From positions 6,207,001-6,271,000 of the forward strand of contig CM067529.1 in the NCBI GenBank assembly GCA_034509925.1: DNA of 64,000 nucleotides, written 5' to 3'. This DNA is from Hirudinaria manillensis (Eukaryota; Annelida; Clitellata; Hirudinida; Hirudinidae). Below are positions 52,354 through 63,208 of this stretch, piece after piece. Position 1 is the stretch's first letter, and every line of letters starts with the position of its first letter. The position numbers and the translations under genes are program-made. The notes beneath the pieces were generated by a model, which was not told the origin of the DNA, did no database searches, and saw nothing but the letters and a program-made list of their open reading frames with translations.

Positions 52354-52646
52354 GAAAATTAATTATGAACGTAATATAAATTACATAATTATGAACGTAA
52401 TATAAATTACATAATTATGAAATGTTTCAAGGTTCTCTTCTAAAAGGAGCGACGGGTCCAACTGGTGACACAGGTTTTACTGGAAATACTGGAATCGCAG
52501 GAGACACTGGAAGTACGAGGTCGACCGGTGCATCGGGACATCGAAATGCCAGAGGAGGAAGAAGAGGTTGCGGTAGAAAATCTTGGAGACGCCGCGGCAG
52601 TTCGAGTGGTAGCGACAGCCACGACAGCTACGATTGCGACGATTAA
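51012..52646 (+). CDS. Secreted collagen-like protein with duplicated module
   Basis: Five phase-consistent exons: 51012-51246, 51414-51581, 51694-51776, 51879-52059 and 52432-52646 (882 bases, 293 aa). Module 1: signal peptide (LKLLFFILQSFILTSSQ), Cys-bearing helical part (LLSGVNLIEKMQAVQSNIL), collagen triplets (GLAGDTGQTGSTGVMGGDG and on to GLPGQ), then an Arg/Ser/Lys patch (RRGPRRRKSRRRKS). Module 2: helical part (DFLSKELKASELMNLLGIVL), collagen triplets (GATGPTGDTGFTGNTGIAG), then an Arg-rich to Ser/Asp-rich end (GSDSHDSYDCDD). So the helix-collagen-basic unit is repeated. If the exon 2 donor is skipped, the frame stops at 51586 and yields a 135-aa single-module protein. The function is unknown; a secreted matrix or mineral-binding role is conjecture. 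Confidence 0.65.
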
Positions 52647-52985
52647 GAAACATTGCATTGGGATTGAATCGCTTACGAAGGATTTATTTTCGTTTGAATT
52701 TAAATTTTTAACTTCTTCTTCCAACATTTATGTATCGACTGCGATAGAACAACGTACCATTTAAACTATGACAATCACATTTGGATCGAAAGCTGAACCA
52801 AAAATAATTAATTGAGGCAAAACATTATTATTAAATTTCGTCAGTCTGATCAGATATTTTATTTATATATTTAAGCATATTTAAGCAGAGTAACACTTTC
52901 TGAAAGTTTGGATATTTATGAAAACCATAAGATGTTCTGTAGCGCCGAGCAGTTACTTTCGTGTTGCAAATAATGTAACGCAAAG
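52647..52985. other. 3' flank of collagen gene
   Basis: Presumed 3' untranslated region of the collagen-like gene and AT-rich spacer; nothing else seen. Confidence 0.4.
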
Positions 52986-53600
52986 AGCAAAACAAACAAA
53001 CAAACAAACAAACAAACAAACAAACAAACAAACAAACAAACAAACAAACAAACAAACAAACAAACAAACAAACAAACAAACAAACAAACAAACAAACAAA
53101 CAAACAAACAAACAAACAAACAAACAAACAAACAAACAAACAAACAAACAAACAAACAAACAAACAAACAAACAAACAAACAAACAAACAAACAAACAAA
53201 CAAACAAACAAACAAAAAAACAAACAAACAAACAAAAAAAAAAAAAAACAAACAAAAAAAAAAACAAAAAAACATAAAAAAAAAAAAAAAAACAAACAAA
53301 CCAACCAAAAAACAACAAACAAACAAACAAACAAACAAACAAAACAAACAAACAAACAACAAACAAACAAACAAACAAACAAACAAAACAAACAAACAAA
53401 CAAACAAACAAACAAACAAACAAAACAAACAAACAAACAAACAAACAAACAAACAAACAAACAAACAAACAAACAAACAAACAAACAAACAAACAAACAA
53501 ACAAACAAACAAACAAACAAACAAACAAACAAACAAACAAACAAACAAACAAACAAACAAACAAACAAACAAACAAACAAACAAACAAACAAACAAACAA
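52986..53600. repeat. (AAAC)n microsatellite with poly(A)-rich core, ~615 bp
   Basis: Long caaa repeats in two blocks separated at 53210-53345 by A-rich interrupted sequence. The Cys/Leu/Phe/Val frames over it are artefacts. The unit phase differs across the interruption. Confidence 0.97.
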
Positions 53601-54811
53601 TTCACCTGGAAGAACTGAATGATGTTTCAGCACAAACATTTCATGAAAACAAAGAAGAAACAAAGCAATGGAGCAGTTTGTTTCAATGCTTTCAACTCTT
53701 TCGAGAGGGAAAGTTGAGACCCTCATAACAGACGTTCGTAAAGCTGTGTCAGGCAAAATCTGAAATAGACAATTGAAGGACAGGCAAATTAAGACAGAAC
53801 AACATCATCACATAAAATTTGAATGAAGATGTTGACGAATCTCAAGATAAAGAAATTGTGTCAAAGCCACTGAAGGAGGTGACCAAAAAGAAAATGGATA
53901 AAAGAAATTGTTGAGGTCTTGGACTTCAAAAATTACGGTAAAGTTTATTTTAGGTGTGTTGGTTTGGATCTTATTATCCATTGTTTGATGGTCGAGAGTA
54001 AAAAACATTAATATTAATAACATTAATAATTATTTATAATAATAATAATATTATGAATAACAACTAAATAATAAAATTTATAACATAAAATCTAGACAGC
54101 AACACTTGAATTGAACAGTAATTTGTTTCAATGACCCTTTTAAGTTTCGTTTCGAAATAATCATAAATTATGAATTTTATGCTTCACAATAATAATAATA
54201 ATATAACTATTATGCATAATAAATCACCACCAATAATAATATAAATTGATACATAATAATAATAATCATCATCAACAATGATATAACTATGATGCATTAT
54301 AATCACCAACAATAATATACATTGAATATACATTGAGTAATAATCATCATCAGCGATGCATAATCATCATCATCACCCACAATTACATCCATACTTTCAA
54401 TTCTCACCCGCTTTTATGAAACACTTTAATTTTTAAGTTTTTTTTCAGATTTCTGAACTTCAATAATCGACATTTATTGTCACAAAAACAACAAAAACTT
54501 ATACATTGGATCCAAGTTCAAGTTGTAACCTTGGTTTGGCAGTTTTTGGTTAAGTCAAGATTAGCCAGTATTTGGATTAATATAACATAATATCACGCAA
54601 TAATATAATAATAAATGATAATAGCACGAGAGATCGTGAGGTAACAAAGTTAGGGTTAGGGGTTAAGGTTAGGGTTAGGGATAAAGTGCGGGAAAATAAT
54701 TTGTTTAAATTCGTTGGTCAACGTGTGGAGGATAAAAAGGACCTCTGATATCACACCTCAAGTGGTCATGTGGATTTCTCAGTGATGATTGAACCAATCA
54801 ACCAATCAGTC
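53601..54811. other. Spacer before duplicated chitin-binding locus
   Basis: A plus-strand frame at 53671-53761 (MEQFVSMLSTLSRGKVETLI...) could be one exon of another helical secreted protein but lacks context. 54180-54390 is aat/atc-rich. Otherwise I see nothing coding. Confidence 0.35.
54649..54680 (+). repeat. Interstitial TTAGGG telomere-like tract
   Basis: Five imperfect TTAGGG units (gttagggttaggggttaagg then ttagggttaggg). TTAGGG is the ancestral animal telomere repeat, kept in lophotrochozoans and lost in most arthropods (TTAGG) and nematodes (TTAGGC). It lies about 130 bases left of the duplicated segment. Confidence 0.7.
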
Positions 54812-55167
54812 GTTCGGGACATGAAATAAGTTGAAACAAACTTCATACTGGATACTCCGTTTGTGATTAATTCACGTTTTAAAAATAAACCCTTGAAAAA
54901 TTATTTTCCAATGAAAATCGATTCCATTGCTTCCTCAAAATTCACAATACTCAATGAGGCAAAGTACAAAGATTTTATGCATTTATTAGTGGTATTGTAT
55001 TACATTAATATCTTAAAATCAATAAGATATACTGCAACTAATACATGTTACAACCATAAATGCTGGCAGGTGATCTCAACGAGAACTTACTTTCGGGATA
55101 GGGATTACATTATTTAATGCCATTCGTAAAATAACACGGGGGCCTACTTTAGGGGGAAAAACGTCGG

Positions 55168-55204
55168 GTTGCCTAGCAACCAACACGTTAGGTTGCCTAG
55201 CAAC
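55168..55204. promoter_or_regulatory. Pair of RFX-type X-boxes, copy 1
   Basis: GTTGCCTAGCAAC occurs twice, at 55168-55180 and 55192-55204, 24 bases apart. Each matches the X-box shape (GTTRCC, short spacer, RGYAAC) bound by RFX transcription factors. They lie about 650 bases upstream of the signal-peptide exon. The duplicate has the same pair at 60445-60457 and 60469-60481. Binding is an inference from the motif only. Confidence 0.5.
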
Positions 55205-55853
55205 TAAACCAGTCAAGAACTTTCTACTCGCCACTAATTGTTGAAGAAGTTTTGAACCTTTATTCATAATTAATATTAAAATCATTAATATAATATTACT
55301 TTTAATTATATCATTAATAAATCACCTTTAATTTCATAATTTCACTTTGTATTAATTTGTAATATTTTCATTAATAAAAAATTTACAATGAATTTAATAT
55401 TATTGAAGTTTGTATAATCAACCTTGCATACATAACATATTGAACTATAATAATAATAATTACTATTGTTATATTAGATTACTTACTTTAACTACATCAA
55501 TTATTGTTCCTTGCAAATTAACTAATTATCTAATAGAGAATAATATTTAGTTGCAATATTTGATTTAAGCTAAAGTTTCTTTTAATCGTTGAAAGGCAAA
55601 GAAATCATTCAAAAATCCATTTGGCACTTGAAATGCAATAATAAAATAAAATAATTATTGAAACTCAAGTTATTTACAAGCACTTCATTTTGCTTTGACG
55701 ATTCATTGTTTTTTGAGTTCTCATAAAAGATCACGTGGAGGTCACGTGTGGATTCATTCGTTGACTTTTGGAGACAAAGTTCGATGCCTTTACAGGTTAA
55801 ATAGGCTTAAATCAGATTCTTTTCGAAGCAAATTCAACTCAATTTCTGTGAAA

Positions 55854-56836
55854 ATGCAATTCGTTACGGTTTCCTGTGTTTTAGTCTGCGGTTAGAATCG
55901 TTGAAGAATATTATTATTAAATATAATAATGTATATATAATTTATATATAACATATAATAATATAAGTAATATAAATATTTTTTTATATTGTATTTTGTA
56001 TACAATAATATAAATAATACATATATATTATTTGTTTTTATTTATATTATAAAAATTCTTATTTTCTTCAGAAAGTCTTTCGTTTAAGAATTCAGCATTT
56101 ATTAAAATTACTATTTCTTGTCATCTGTGAAATCAATTCTTAAGTTTTTAAGAAATCATTTGATGGAGTTTGTTTTTAAATTAATGTTATTATATATTAT
56201 TAAGTATTATAATAGGTAATTATTAATTTAAGATTATTATAAAACAATTTTTCTTAATGAAATTATAATTAACAGCCCTCTTGGCCGAGGTTACCTTCGG
56301 GCAAATTGATTGCACCGGCAAGCCCGACGGAGTATACGGTTATGGTTGCAAATCTTACACGGAGTGCAATTCTGGAATAGGAAAACTCGTGGATTGTCAA
56401 CCAGACGAAGCATTCAACCTCGAGACGAAGCAATGCGAACCGTAAGACATGGAACATCTTCTGTTGGTCTTCTGTCATCCAATTCAAGCATTCGTCCGTT
56501 CATTCATTCTTTTAATTAATTTATTTATTCATTCATTCATTCACTTATTCAATTGGTCGAGACAGAATCGATCAGGTGCCCCCTCCGTGTGGAAAAATTG
56601 AGCACAAGTGCGACGTTCAGAAAACAGGAAGGTTTGCAATTCCACCAGACTGCAAGTGGTTTTACGCCTGTTCAGAGGGATATTTCCTGGGAGCTTCGCC
56701 ATGCAACGTTGACCCAAACGGACGTACGATTTGCAGAATTATTTGTTTTTTAATCAATTTTAAACAAACACCAAAGACATATTCCGGATCTGGAACTATT
56801 TGGCAAACATTATTACTGTTATTATTATTATTATTA

Positions 56837-56906
<70 letters not shown>

Positions 56907-59099
56907 GTATTTTATATTATGGTATGTTATAACATATTGTTGGATCGCTGGATCCAGATAATTGAAGAATAATTAAAATTATATTGCTGATTAATTAATT
57001 TAGTAATTAATTAAATTGAGTGGCAATATAATTTGAGAATTAATTATTTGGAACTATTCAGACTCTTTGATTATGAACCTCGACAAATAGATTTATCTCG
57101 GAAAGCAGAGCGAGAGTTAGAGAAACAACAGATTTCAAGACTTAGACATTCGAGCATTGTACATCTTCCAAGGCATCCGAACACTTTCAATAAACCTGAC
57201 CTTCTATAATTAGTTTGAAGACCCCGGGTTATTACATTGGTGTCAGGAGTGGGATTTAGAGTTAAAGGGGATCCAAGAGTAACTAAGGTAGAAACTTGAT
57301 TAGTTGAAAAGTGAAGGATGCGGCGGTTCTTGGATGAATTGAACGTGCCTCGATTGAGACAAGAATTGAGAGATTGTGGCCTGGATTAGAAAGGCACGAA
57401 AGCTGAGATACGAGAGCGACTTGGGGCATGGCTGACAGAGAATGGCCATGACCCGGAGGAATACGAATTCGAGTCTGAATATAGTAAGTTTCTGAGAAAG
57501 TTAGGAGAGGAGTTGAGGGAGTGTATTAGGGGTTTCCATTTGGAAAACACAACGGTTCCGTGTCAGGATGTCTCGCTGGTTTCGGGTGAAAATTCTACCG
57601 AGAAGAGTCCTGTTGGTTCTTTTGAGGAGAGCAAAGTGGTGCTTCCATCTTGCGAGGAACAATGAGAGGAACTCTGCAAAAAGGTTACCAACGAAGAACA
57701 AATCATGTCCGTTGTTCCAGGTACAGTTTCTGGCGTCATTGGGATGGAGTCATTAGAAGACACATCCGAACACAGTGCGTGCGTGTCTCCAGAAACGCTG
57801 TGCATGATGGCGGACTCAGAGGACTCGTCGTTGGAGCCCATAGAGTCACCAGTTCAGGTCGAGACGTTAGCAGGGCCCAGAGAGCTCACGGAGGTGTTAG
57901 TGGAGCAAGTGGAGCCTTCGGAAGAGCCCATGGATTTAACGGCAGAGTCGGTGTTATTAGTACCGCTCAAGGAGTTACCGATGAAGCACATTGAGTTACC
58001 AGTGAAGCACACGAAGTTGATGGTGGAACAAGTAGAGTCTTCAGAATAGCCCATGGATTTACCAGCAGAGCCTGTGGAGTTCTTAGTGCAGCCCGAGGAG
58101 TTACTGATGAAGCACATAGAGTTACCAGTGGAACACACGGAGTTAGTACTGGAACAAATGAAGCCTTCGGGAGAGGTCATGGATTTACCAGCGGATGTTT
58201 CGGCTCCATTGGAGATAACAGAAGGGAGCGCTCGGGATTTCGGGAGAGTGCCTAGCATGGAAAGTGGAGCAGGTGATCCTGTAGAGAGTCTGAGATCTGG
58301 CGACATCGTGGAGCAGGAGAGTGTGCATAGAAATGGCGATGTTCCGCGACTGAAACTTACGGGACACAGAAGCAAAAGGGAGGAAACAGAAATCCCAGAA
58401 GATGACAAAGCAAATGGATCTGGGATTTGCAGCCATAAGATTGTTGGAAGATCGGATCCTATTCCTAGAGTGAAAATGAAAATGGGAATAGATGTCTGTT
58501 CGGGACGAACAGATTTAAGGAGTGGGCAGTGTTGGATCCCTGGATCCAAATAATTGAAGAATAATTAAAATTATATTGCTGATTAATTAATTTAGTAATT
58601 AATTAAATTGAGTGGCAATATAATTTGAGAATTAATTATTTGGTACTATTCAGACTCTTTGAATCTCGACAAATAGATTTATCTCGGAAAGCAGAGCGAG
58701 AGTTAGAGAAACAGCAGATTTCAAGACTTAGACATTCGAGCATTGTACATATTCCAAGGCATCCGAACACTTTCAATAAACCTGACCTTCTATAATTAGT
58801 TTGAGGACCCCGGGTTATTACAATATATAATAATGTTTAAATTTAATTGAATACAATTGTATACTTCCCCCGGTCAACAGGCACAAAGAATTGGTTGCAA
58901 CTAGATATTAAGAATAGATATTAAATATAATAATTATATTAAATATAATGAATATAATAAATATTCAATATTATTAAATCAACATTAAGAATAGAAATCG
59001 TAATTTGACCCTGCAGCGTTGGTATTCGACGAGAAGGATCAACACTGCACCTGGAAACACAACGTCCTTCCACCTTGCGGAACGAAGGAAGAAGAATGA
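55854..59099 (+). CDS. Secreted protein with two chitin-binding (CBM14) domains, copy 1
   Basis: Four exons, 55854-55890, 56276-56441, 56566-56723 and 59017-59099, give 444 bases (147 aa) in phase. The signal peptide is MQFVTVSCVLVCGALLA. Domain 1 begins at CTGKPDGVYGYGCKSYTEC and continues through VDCQPDEAFNLETKQC. Domain 2 carries CDVQKTGRFAIPPDCKWFYA, then CSEGYFLGASPCNV, and closes with FDEKDQHCTWKHNVLPPC. The cysteine and aromatic spacing is that of peritrophin-A/CBM14 modules, which bind chitin in gut linings, cuticle or egg coats. The protein ends shortly after domain 2 (GTKEEE). The last intron (56724-59016) holds an (ATT)n tract and a complete non-autonomous LTR element. Confidence 0.85.
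56811..56907. repeat. (ATT)n tract, empty target site
   Basis: Pure att with one gtt, in the last intron of chitin-binding copy 1, followed by gtattttatattatgg. The homologous position in copy 2 is split by two R2-like insertions. Confidence 0.95.
56938..57236 (+). repeat. 5' LTR
   Basis: 299 bases, TG...CA ended. Contains aataaacctgacc near the 3' end, a candidate poly(A) signal. Confidence 0.9.
57238..57256 (+). other. Primer-binding site, tRNA-Leu
   Basis: TGGTGTCAGGAGTGGGATT is the reverse complement of the last 16 bases plus CCA of animal tRNA-Leu(CAG/CAA), as I recall that tRNA. Minus-strand DNA synthesis would start here. Confidence 0.8.
57318..58553 (+). pseudogene. Gag-like frame with SAP domain, three in-frame stops
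   Basis: One reading frame runs the length of the internal region, interrupted by TAG at 57387, TGA at 57663 and TAG at 58047 but with no frameshift. The first 40 residues form a SAP-type helix-loop-helix (LNVPRLRQELRDCGLD, stop, KGTKAEIRERLGAWL), as found at the start of Gag in several Gypsy-type elements. The middle is acidic and carries about 2.5 copies of a 42-residue repeat (MKHIELPVKHTKLMVEQVES type). The C-terminal part has no zinc knuckle. Whether the stops are read through, edited or simply dead is not decided by the sequence. Confidence 0.75.
58530..58822 (+). repeat. 3' LTR
   Basis: 293 bases, near-identical to the 5' LTR apart from a deletion of 6-7 bases after gactctttga and a few substitutions. 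Followed by the target duplication atat at 58823-58826. Confidence 0.9.
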
Positions 59100-60087
59100 A
59101 GAACAAAATCGATTGAAGATCAATTGATTGGTTCCAATCAATCAAAGACAACAGTCAAATAATCCGCGAAAAGTTTAAATTTATATAATAATTTAAAATA
59201 ATCATTTCAACTCGTTTAAAGACAATCTAAATGACAACGATTAATTATTAATTTCTAATATTTAATACGAGAAAATAAACAAATGGGGACGTGAATTGTC
59301 GTGTACTTAAAACGCTTTAGGCAAAGTATTAAATTGAGAAATTAACTGTCCACTGATTTTATTCTAAATTTGTTTCTGAATTTGCATTGAACAAATTCAT
59401 AAAATGACAAAAAGAAGTTGTTTTTAGCAATATTTTGAACTCCCTTCACGAAATTGTGGCTCGGAAATCGTGGTTAAACACATTTGTGGTGAAATATTCC
59501 ACAGAGAAGGAAGAAAGACGTCTTAAACACAAATTAGGCAAAGTTGACGTTTTCCTTTGTTGCCAAATTTCATGTCAAACCATCCGTCAAAGATCCTCAA
59601 AGAAATCAGTTATAAGAAAACTTAGGAAAAAGTGATTGATTGTGAACCATAAATTCATCATCATGAAACTACAAAATGAATTCAAGATCAAAAGCACTGC
59701 GGTGTAAATTTGACCCAAAGTTCCAAACACCGTGGACAGCACCAGCAGATTAAAGGTCAGTGAAATCATCAGCAAAGTAAATCCTAAACTTTGTAGAAAG
59801 AAGACTTTGGAAGTCTGGAAGAAACTGCAGAGAAATTAACAAGAGTCAACAGATGTCATCAGGTGGAAACAACGAACAGGTCGTCAAAATCAGGGAAGAA
59901 GTTGCCTTCATTTTGTGGCTCACAAAAGGACGAAAACATGAATGAAATTAATGATCAGAGTTTTTTTTTATTTTAATCGACTTTAGGTTTTCATATTTTA
60001 AATGTCGAATTTACTTTATGATCGCGAGTTGGCGTGGACATTTTCTACAGTTTGACTGCTATAAAACATTCGACCCTCTTGATGATT
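59100..60087. other. Spacer between duplicated units
   Basis: No exon recognised. A 66-codon plus-strand frame at 59435-59635 is open, Lys/Arg-rich at its end, and unassigned. The interval is not part of the duplicated block as far as I can match by eye. Confidence 0.35.
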
Positions 60088-60444
60088 TGTTCGGGGCATG
60101 AAATAAGTTGAAACAAACTTCATACTGGATACTCCGTTTGTGATTAATTCACGTTTTAAAAATAAACCTTGGAAAAATTATTTTCCAATGAAAATCGATT
60201 CCATTGCTTCCTCAAAATTCACGATACTCAATGAGGCGAAGTGCAAAGATTCTATTCATTTATTAGTGGTATTGTATAACATTAATATCTTAAAATCAAT
60301 AAGATATATTGCAACTAATCCAGGTTATAACCATAAATGCTGGCAGGTGATCTCAACGAGACCTTACTTTCGGGATAGGGATTACATTATTTAATGCCAT
60401 TCGTAAAATAACTCGAGGGCCTACTTTAAGGGGAAAAACGACGG

Positions 60445-60481
60445 GTTGCCTAGCAACCAACACGTTAGGTTGCCTAGCAAC
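60445..60481. promoter_or_regulatory. Pair of RFX-type X-boxes, copy 2
   Basis: The same two GTTGCCTAGCAAC motifs with the same 24-base spacing as at 55168. Because the copies are recent duplicates, their conservation adds little independent support. Confidence 0.45.
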
Positions 60482-60831
60482 TAAACCAGTCAAGAACTTT
60501 CTACTCGCCACTAATTGTTGAAGAAGTTTTGAACCTTTTCAATTTCAAAGAACCTCTTTGAACGTTAAAGCCCAACACTTTTTAAAACGTTGTTTTTTTC
60601 AAATTGAGTGAATAATATTTATAAATAATATTTATAATTAATGTTAATATCATTAATAAAATATTATCTTTAATTAGATCATTAATAAATCACCTTTAAT
60701 TTCATTTGATATAATTTCATTTTCCATCAATTTGTAATATTTTCATTAATAACAAATTTAAAATGAATTATGTATTATTGAAGTTTGTTTAATCAACTTT
60801 TCATACATAACTTATTGAATTCTTCTTCTTC

Positions 60832-60881
<50 letters not shown>

Positions 60882-61258
60882 TGTTATAAATACCTCAATT
60901 ATTGTTCCATATAAATTAACTAATTATCTAATAGAGAGTAATACTTAGTTGCAATATTTGATTTAGGCTATAATTTGTTTTAATCGTTGAAAGGCAAAGA
61001 AAGCATTCAAAAGCCATTTGGCACTTGAAAGGCAATAATAAAATTATAAAATAATAATTATTGAGACTCAAATTATTTACAAGCACTTCATTTTGCTTTG
61101 ACGATTCATTGTTTTTGAGTTCTCAACGTAAAAGATCAAGTGGAGGTCACGTGTGGATTCATTCGTTGACTTTTGGAGACAAAGTTCGATGCCTTTACAG
61201 GTTAAATAGGCTTAAATCAGATTCTTTTCGAAGCAAATTCAACTCAATTTCTGTGAAA

Positions 61259-62156
61259 ATGCAATTCGTTTCGGTTTCCTGTGTTTTAGTCTGCGGTTAG
61301 AATCGTTGAAGAATATTATTATTAAACATAATAATGTATATAATAATGTATATATAATGTATATATAATATATAATAATATAAGTAATATAAATATTTTT
61401 TTATATGTATTTCGAATACAATAATATAAATAATACATATATAATATTTGGTTTTTATTTATATTATAAATTTTTTTATTTTCTTCAGAAAGTCTTTCGT
61501 TTAAGAATTCAGCATTTATTTAGAATTTATTAAAATTACTATTTCTTGCCATCTACGAAATCAATTCTTAAGTTTTTAAGAAATCATTTGATGGAGTTTG
61601 TTTTTTAATTTAATATTATTACATATTATTAAGTATTATAATACGTAATTATTAATTTAAGATTATTATAAAACAATTTCTTTTAATGAAATTATAATTA
61701 ACAGCCCTCTTGGCCGAGGTCACCTTCGGGCAATTGGATTGCACCGACGAGCCCGACGGAGCACGCGGTTATGGCTGCAAATCTTACACGGAGTGCAAAT
61801 CTGGAATAGGAAAACTCGTGGATTGTCAACCAGACGAAGCATTCCACCTCGAGACGAAGCAATGCGAACCGTAAGACATGAAACATCTTCTGTTGGTCTT
61901 CTGTCATCCAATTCAAGCATTCGTCCGTTCATTCATTCATTCTTTTAATTAATTAATTTATTTATTCATTCATTCACTTATTCAATTGGTCGAGACAGAA
62001 TCGATCAGGTGCCCCCTCCGTGTGGAAAATTTGAGCACAAGTGCGACGTTCAGAAAACAGGAAGGTTTGCAATTCCACCAGACTGCAAGTGGTTTTACGC
62101 CTGTTCAGAGGGACATTTCCTGGGAGCTTCGCCATGCAACGTCGACCCAAACGGAC
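61259..62156 (+). CDS. Chitin-binding (CBM14) protein, copy 2, last exon outside window
   Basis: Exons 61259-61295, 61705-61870 and 61999-62156 mirror copy 1 in length and phase. The signal peptide is nearly identical (MQFVSVSCVLVCGALLA). Domain 1 has diverged most (CTDEPDGARGYGCKSYTEC against CTGKPDGVYGYGCKSYTEC), while the Cys positions are unchanged. Domain 2 is almost the same. The terminal exon should lie beyond base 64000, because the last intron is expanded by two retrotransposon insertions from 62261. It is probably functional, but completeness cannot be shown here. Confidence 0.8.
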
Positions 62157-62260
62157 GTACGATTTGCAGAATTATTTGTTTTTAATCAATTTAAGACAGA
62201 AACCAAAGACATATTCCGGATCTAGAACTATTTGGCAAACATTATTACTGTTATTATTAT

Positions 62261-63207
62261 TTTATTTTTTTTTCCTTTATTTTCTCGGCCAACAAAATCA
62301 TCCAACAGCAAACGCGATCATCAAACACCTCAACTAACATCCACTGTCCACCCTCCGGGCCCGAGATCACCCCGGGACATACTGCAACCGCATTCCCCAG
62401 CGCCAACAACACCGCGCTATAAACAAGCGACATCAACCATAATCAATCGCTATAGTCCAATTCGCCGGCGCCAACGTTTATGAGTTCTGCGCTTATGGAA
62501 TTTCCACATAAGGTAGGTGTCCAGCAAAACCGATGTTGCCAGGTACATCATGCCGTTTCTGGACAGACCGATGCCCCTCCACGACGAGTATGATCTGGAA
62601 GATATCACTCCTCTGAAGTTGCATACGAAGGCGGTTACTCTGATCTTCGGAGAAAGAGCTCCCCCAGGATTATTGTTAGACATCCAGATGTGGATGTCTT
62701 TGGAGTTATATTTTCCTGTTTTGGATGAGTGGACCTCGTCCAGTGAGGCGGTATCTGAGACAATGGTGACGTCGCATACGACTGAATCGTCCTTACTCCA
62801 TAGATCAGGGACTCTGATGCCTTCCTCAACTCGTATCCTCGGCTTGATTTTGGTGAAGTATCATTTCTCGGCCAACTTCGTTTCCAGCCGATGGACGAGG
62901 TTGTTGTGCCTCTCTCGTCTTGATACATCCATTCCTGGACAAACCTGGAAAATGTGATCCAGGCTCTCGGTGACTCTGCAACCGGCGTAACACTTGGTGT
63001 TTAACTCTGGATGATATCTGGACACCCGGAGATTGCATGGGAGGACGCCGCCTGCTCTGACCTTTAAGCACTTTAAGTAGTCACTCGGGAGCAATCTTGA
63101 ACGCCCATCCGCGATCCATTCACTGATACCGACACCCTGGAAAAAGGACTGGAGTCCAAATCCGTCTACCGAGCTGTAAAGGCTCTCGAGAGTCTCTTCC
63201 TTAAGTC

Positions 63208-63208
<1 letters not shown>
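62261..63208 (-). mobile_element. 5'-truncated R2-like element, copy B
   Basis: Minus-strand fragment of about 950 bases flanked by (ATT)n on the plus strand (62242-62260 and 63209-63241), i.e. (AAT)n in element sense. It encodes the C-terminal third of an R2/HERO-like protein from SLYSSVDGFGLQSFFQ, the CCHC knuckle (CYAGC...LDHIFQVC), the RLE core (RVPDLWSKDDSVVCDV) and the tail (KFHKRRTHKRWRRRIGL), then a 3' end in ggccgagaaaataaagg and an A-run. The frame is intact except for one TGA just after HRLETKLAEK (near 62859). It corresponds to residues from about 760 of the full-length copy at 27.4 kb but belongs to a different subfamily. Confidence 0.88.

Larger units (their letters stand above)
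54812..56937 (+). repeat. Tandem segmental duplication, copy 1
   Basis: This ~2.1 kb segment matches 60088 onward with high identity, from ttcgggacatgaaataag to the (ATT)n at 56811-56907. It contains the promoter region and first three exons of the chitin-binding gene. Small indels and substitutions separate the copies; both keep splice sites and frames. An 84-codon frame (54863-55117, counterpart 60140-60394) is open in both copies but has no recognisable family. Confidence 0.9.
56938..58822 (+). mobile_element. Non-autonomous LTR retrotransposon, 1.9 kb
   Basis: Two direct terminal repeats, 56938-57236 and 58530-58822, both TGTTGGATC...GGGTTATTACA, flanked by a 4-bp duplication (atat). By eye the LTRs differ by about 7 substitutions and one 6-7-base indel. 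The base after the 5' LTR begins a 19-base primer site, TGGTGTCAGGAGTGGGATT (57238-57256), exactly complementary to the 3' end of animal tRNA-Leu (…CCCACTCCTGACACCA). A short purine-rich tract (aaggagtgggcag) precedes the 3' LTR. The internal region is only about 1.3 kb and encodes a Gag-like frame without protease, RT or integrase, so it must be mobilised in trans. Confidence 0.9.
60088..62260 (+). repeat. Tandem segmental duplication, copy 2
   Basis: Matches 54812-56910. Notable differences: about 60 bases at 60538-60610 absent from copy 1, a longer (ATT)n at 60833-60880, and a slightly different at-repeat near 61340. Exons 1-3 of the chitin-binding gene are conserved. Confidence 0.9.

Noticed and set aside
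52831-53756. Several 120-270-codon frames of Cys-Leu-Phe-Val or Lys-Gln-Thr-Asn repeats
   Set aside because: Artefacts of (AAAC)n; no start context, splice sites or non-repeat conserved part.
54649-54680. A true chromosome end
   Set aside because: Only about five degenerate units, with genes continuing on both sides.
54863-55117. 84-codon frame open in both duplicates, taken as a gene
   Set aside because: The copies are recent, so shared openness is weak evidence; no family, no splice or promoter context, many replacement changes between copies.
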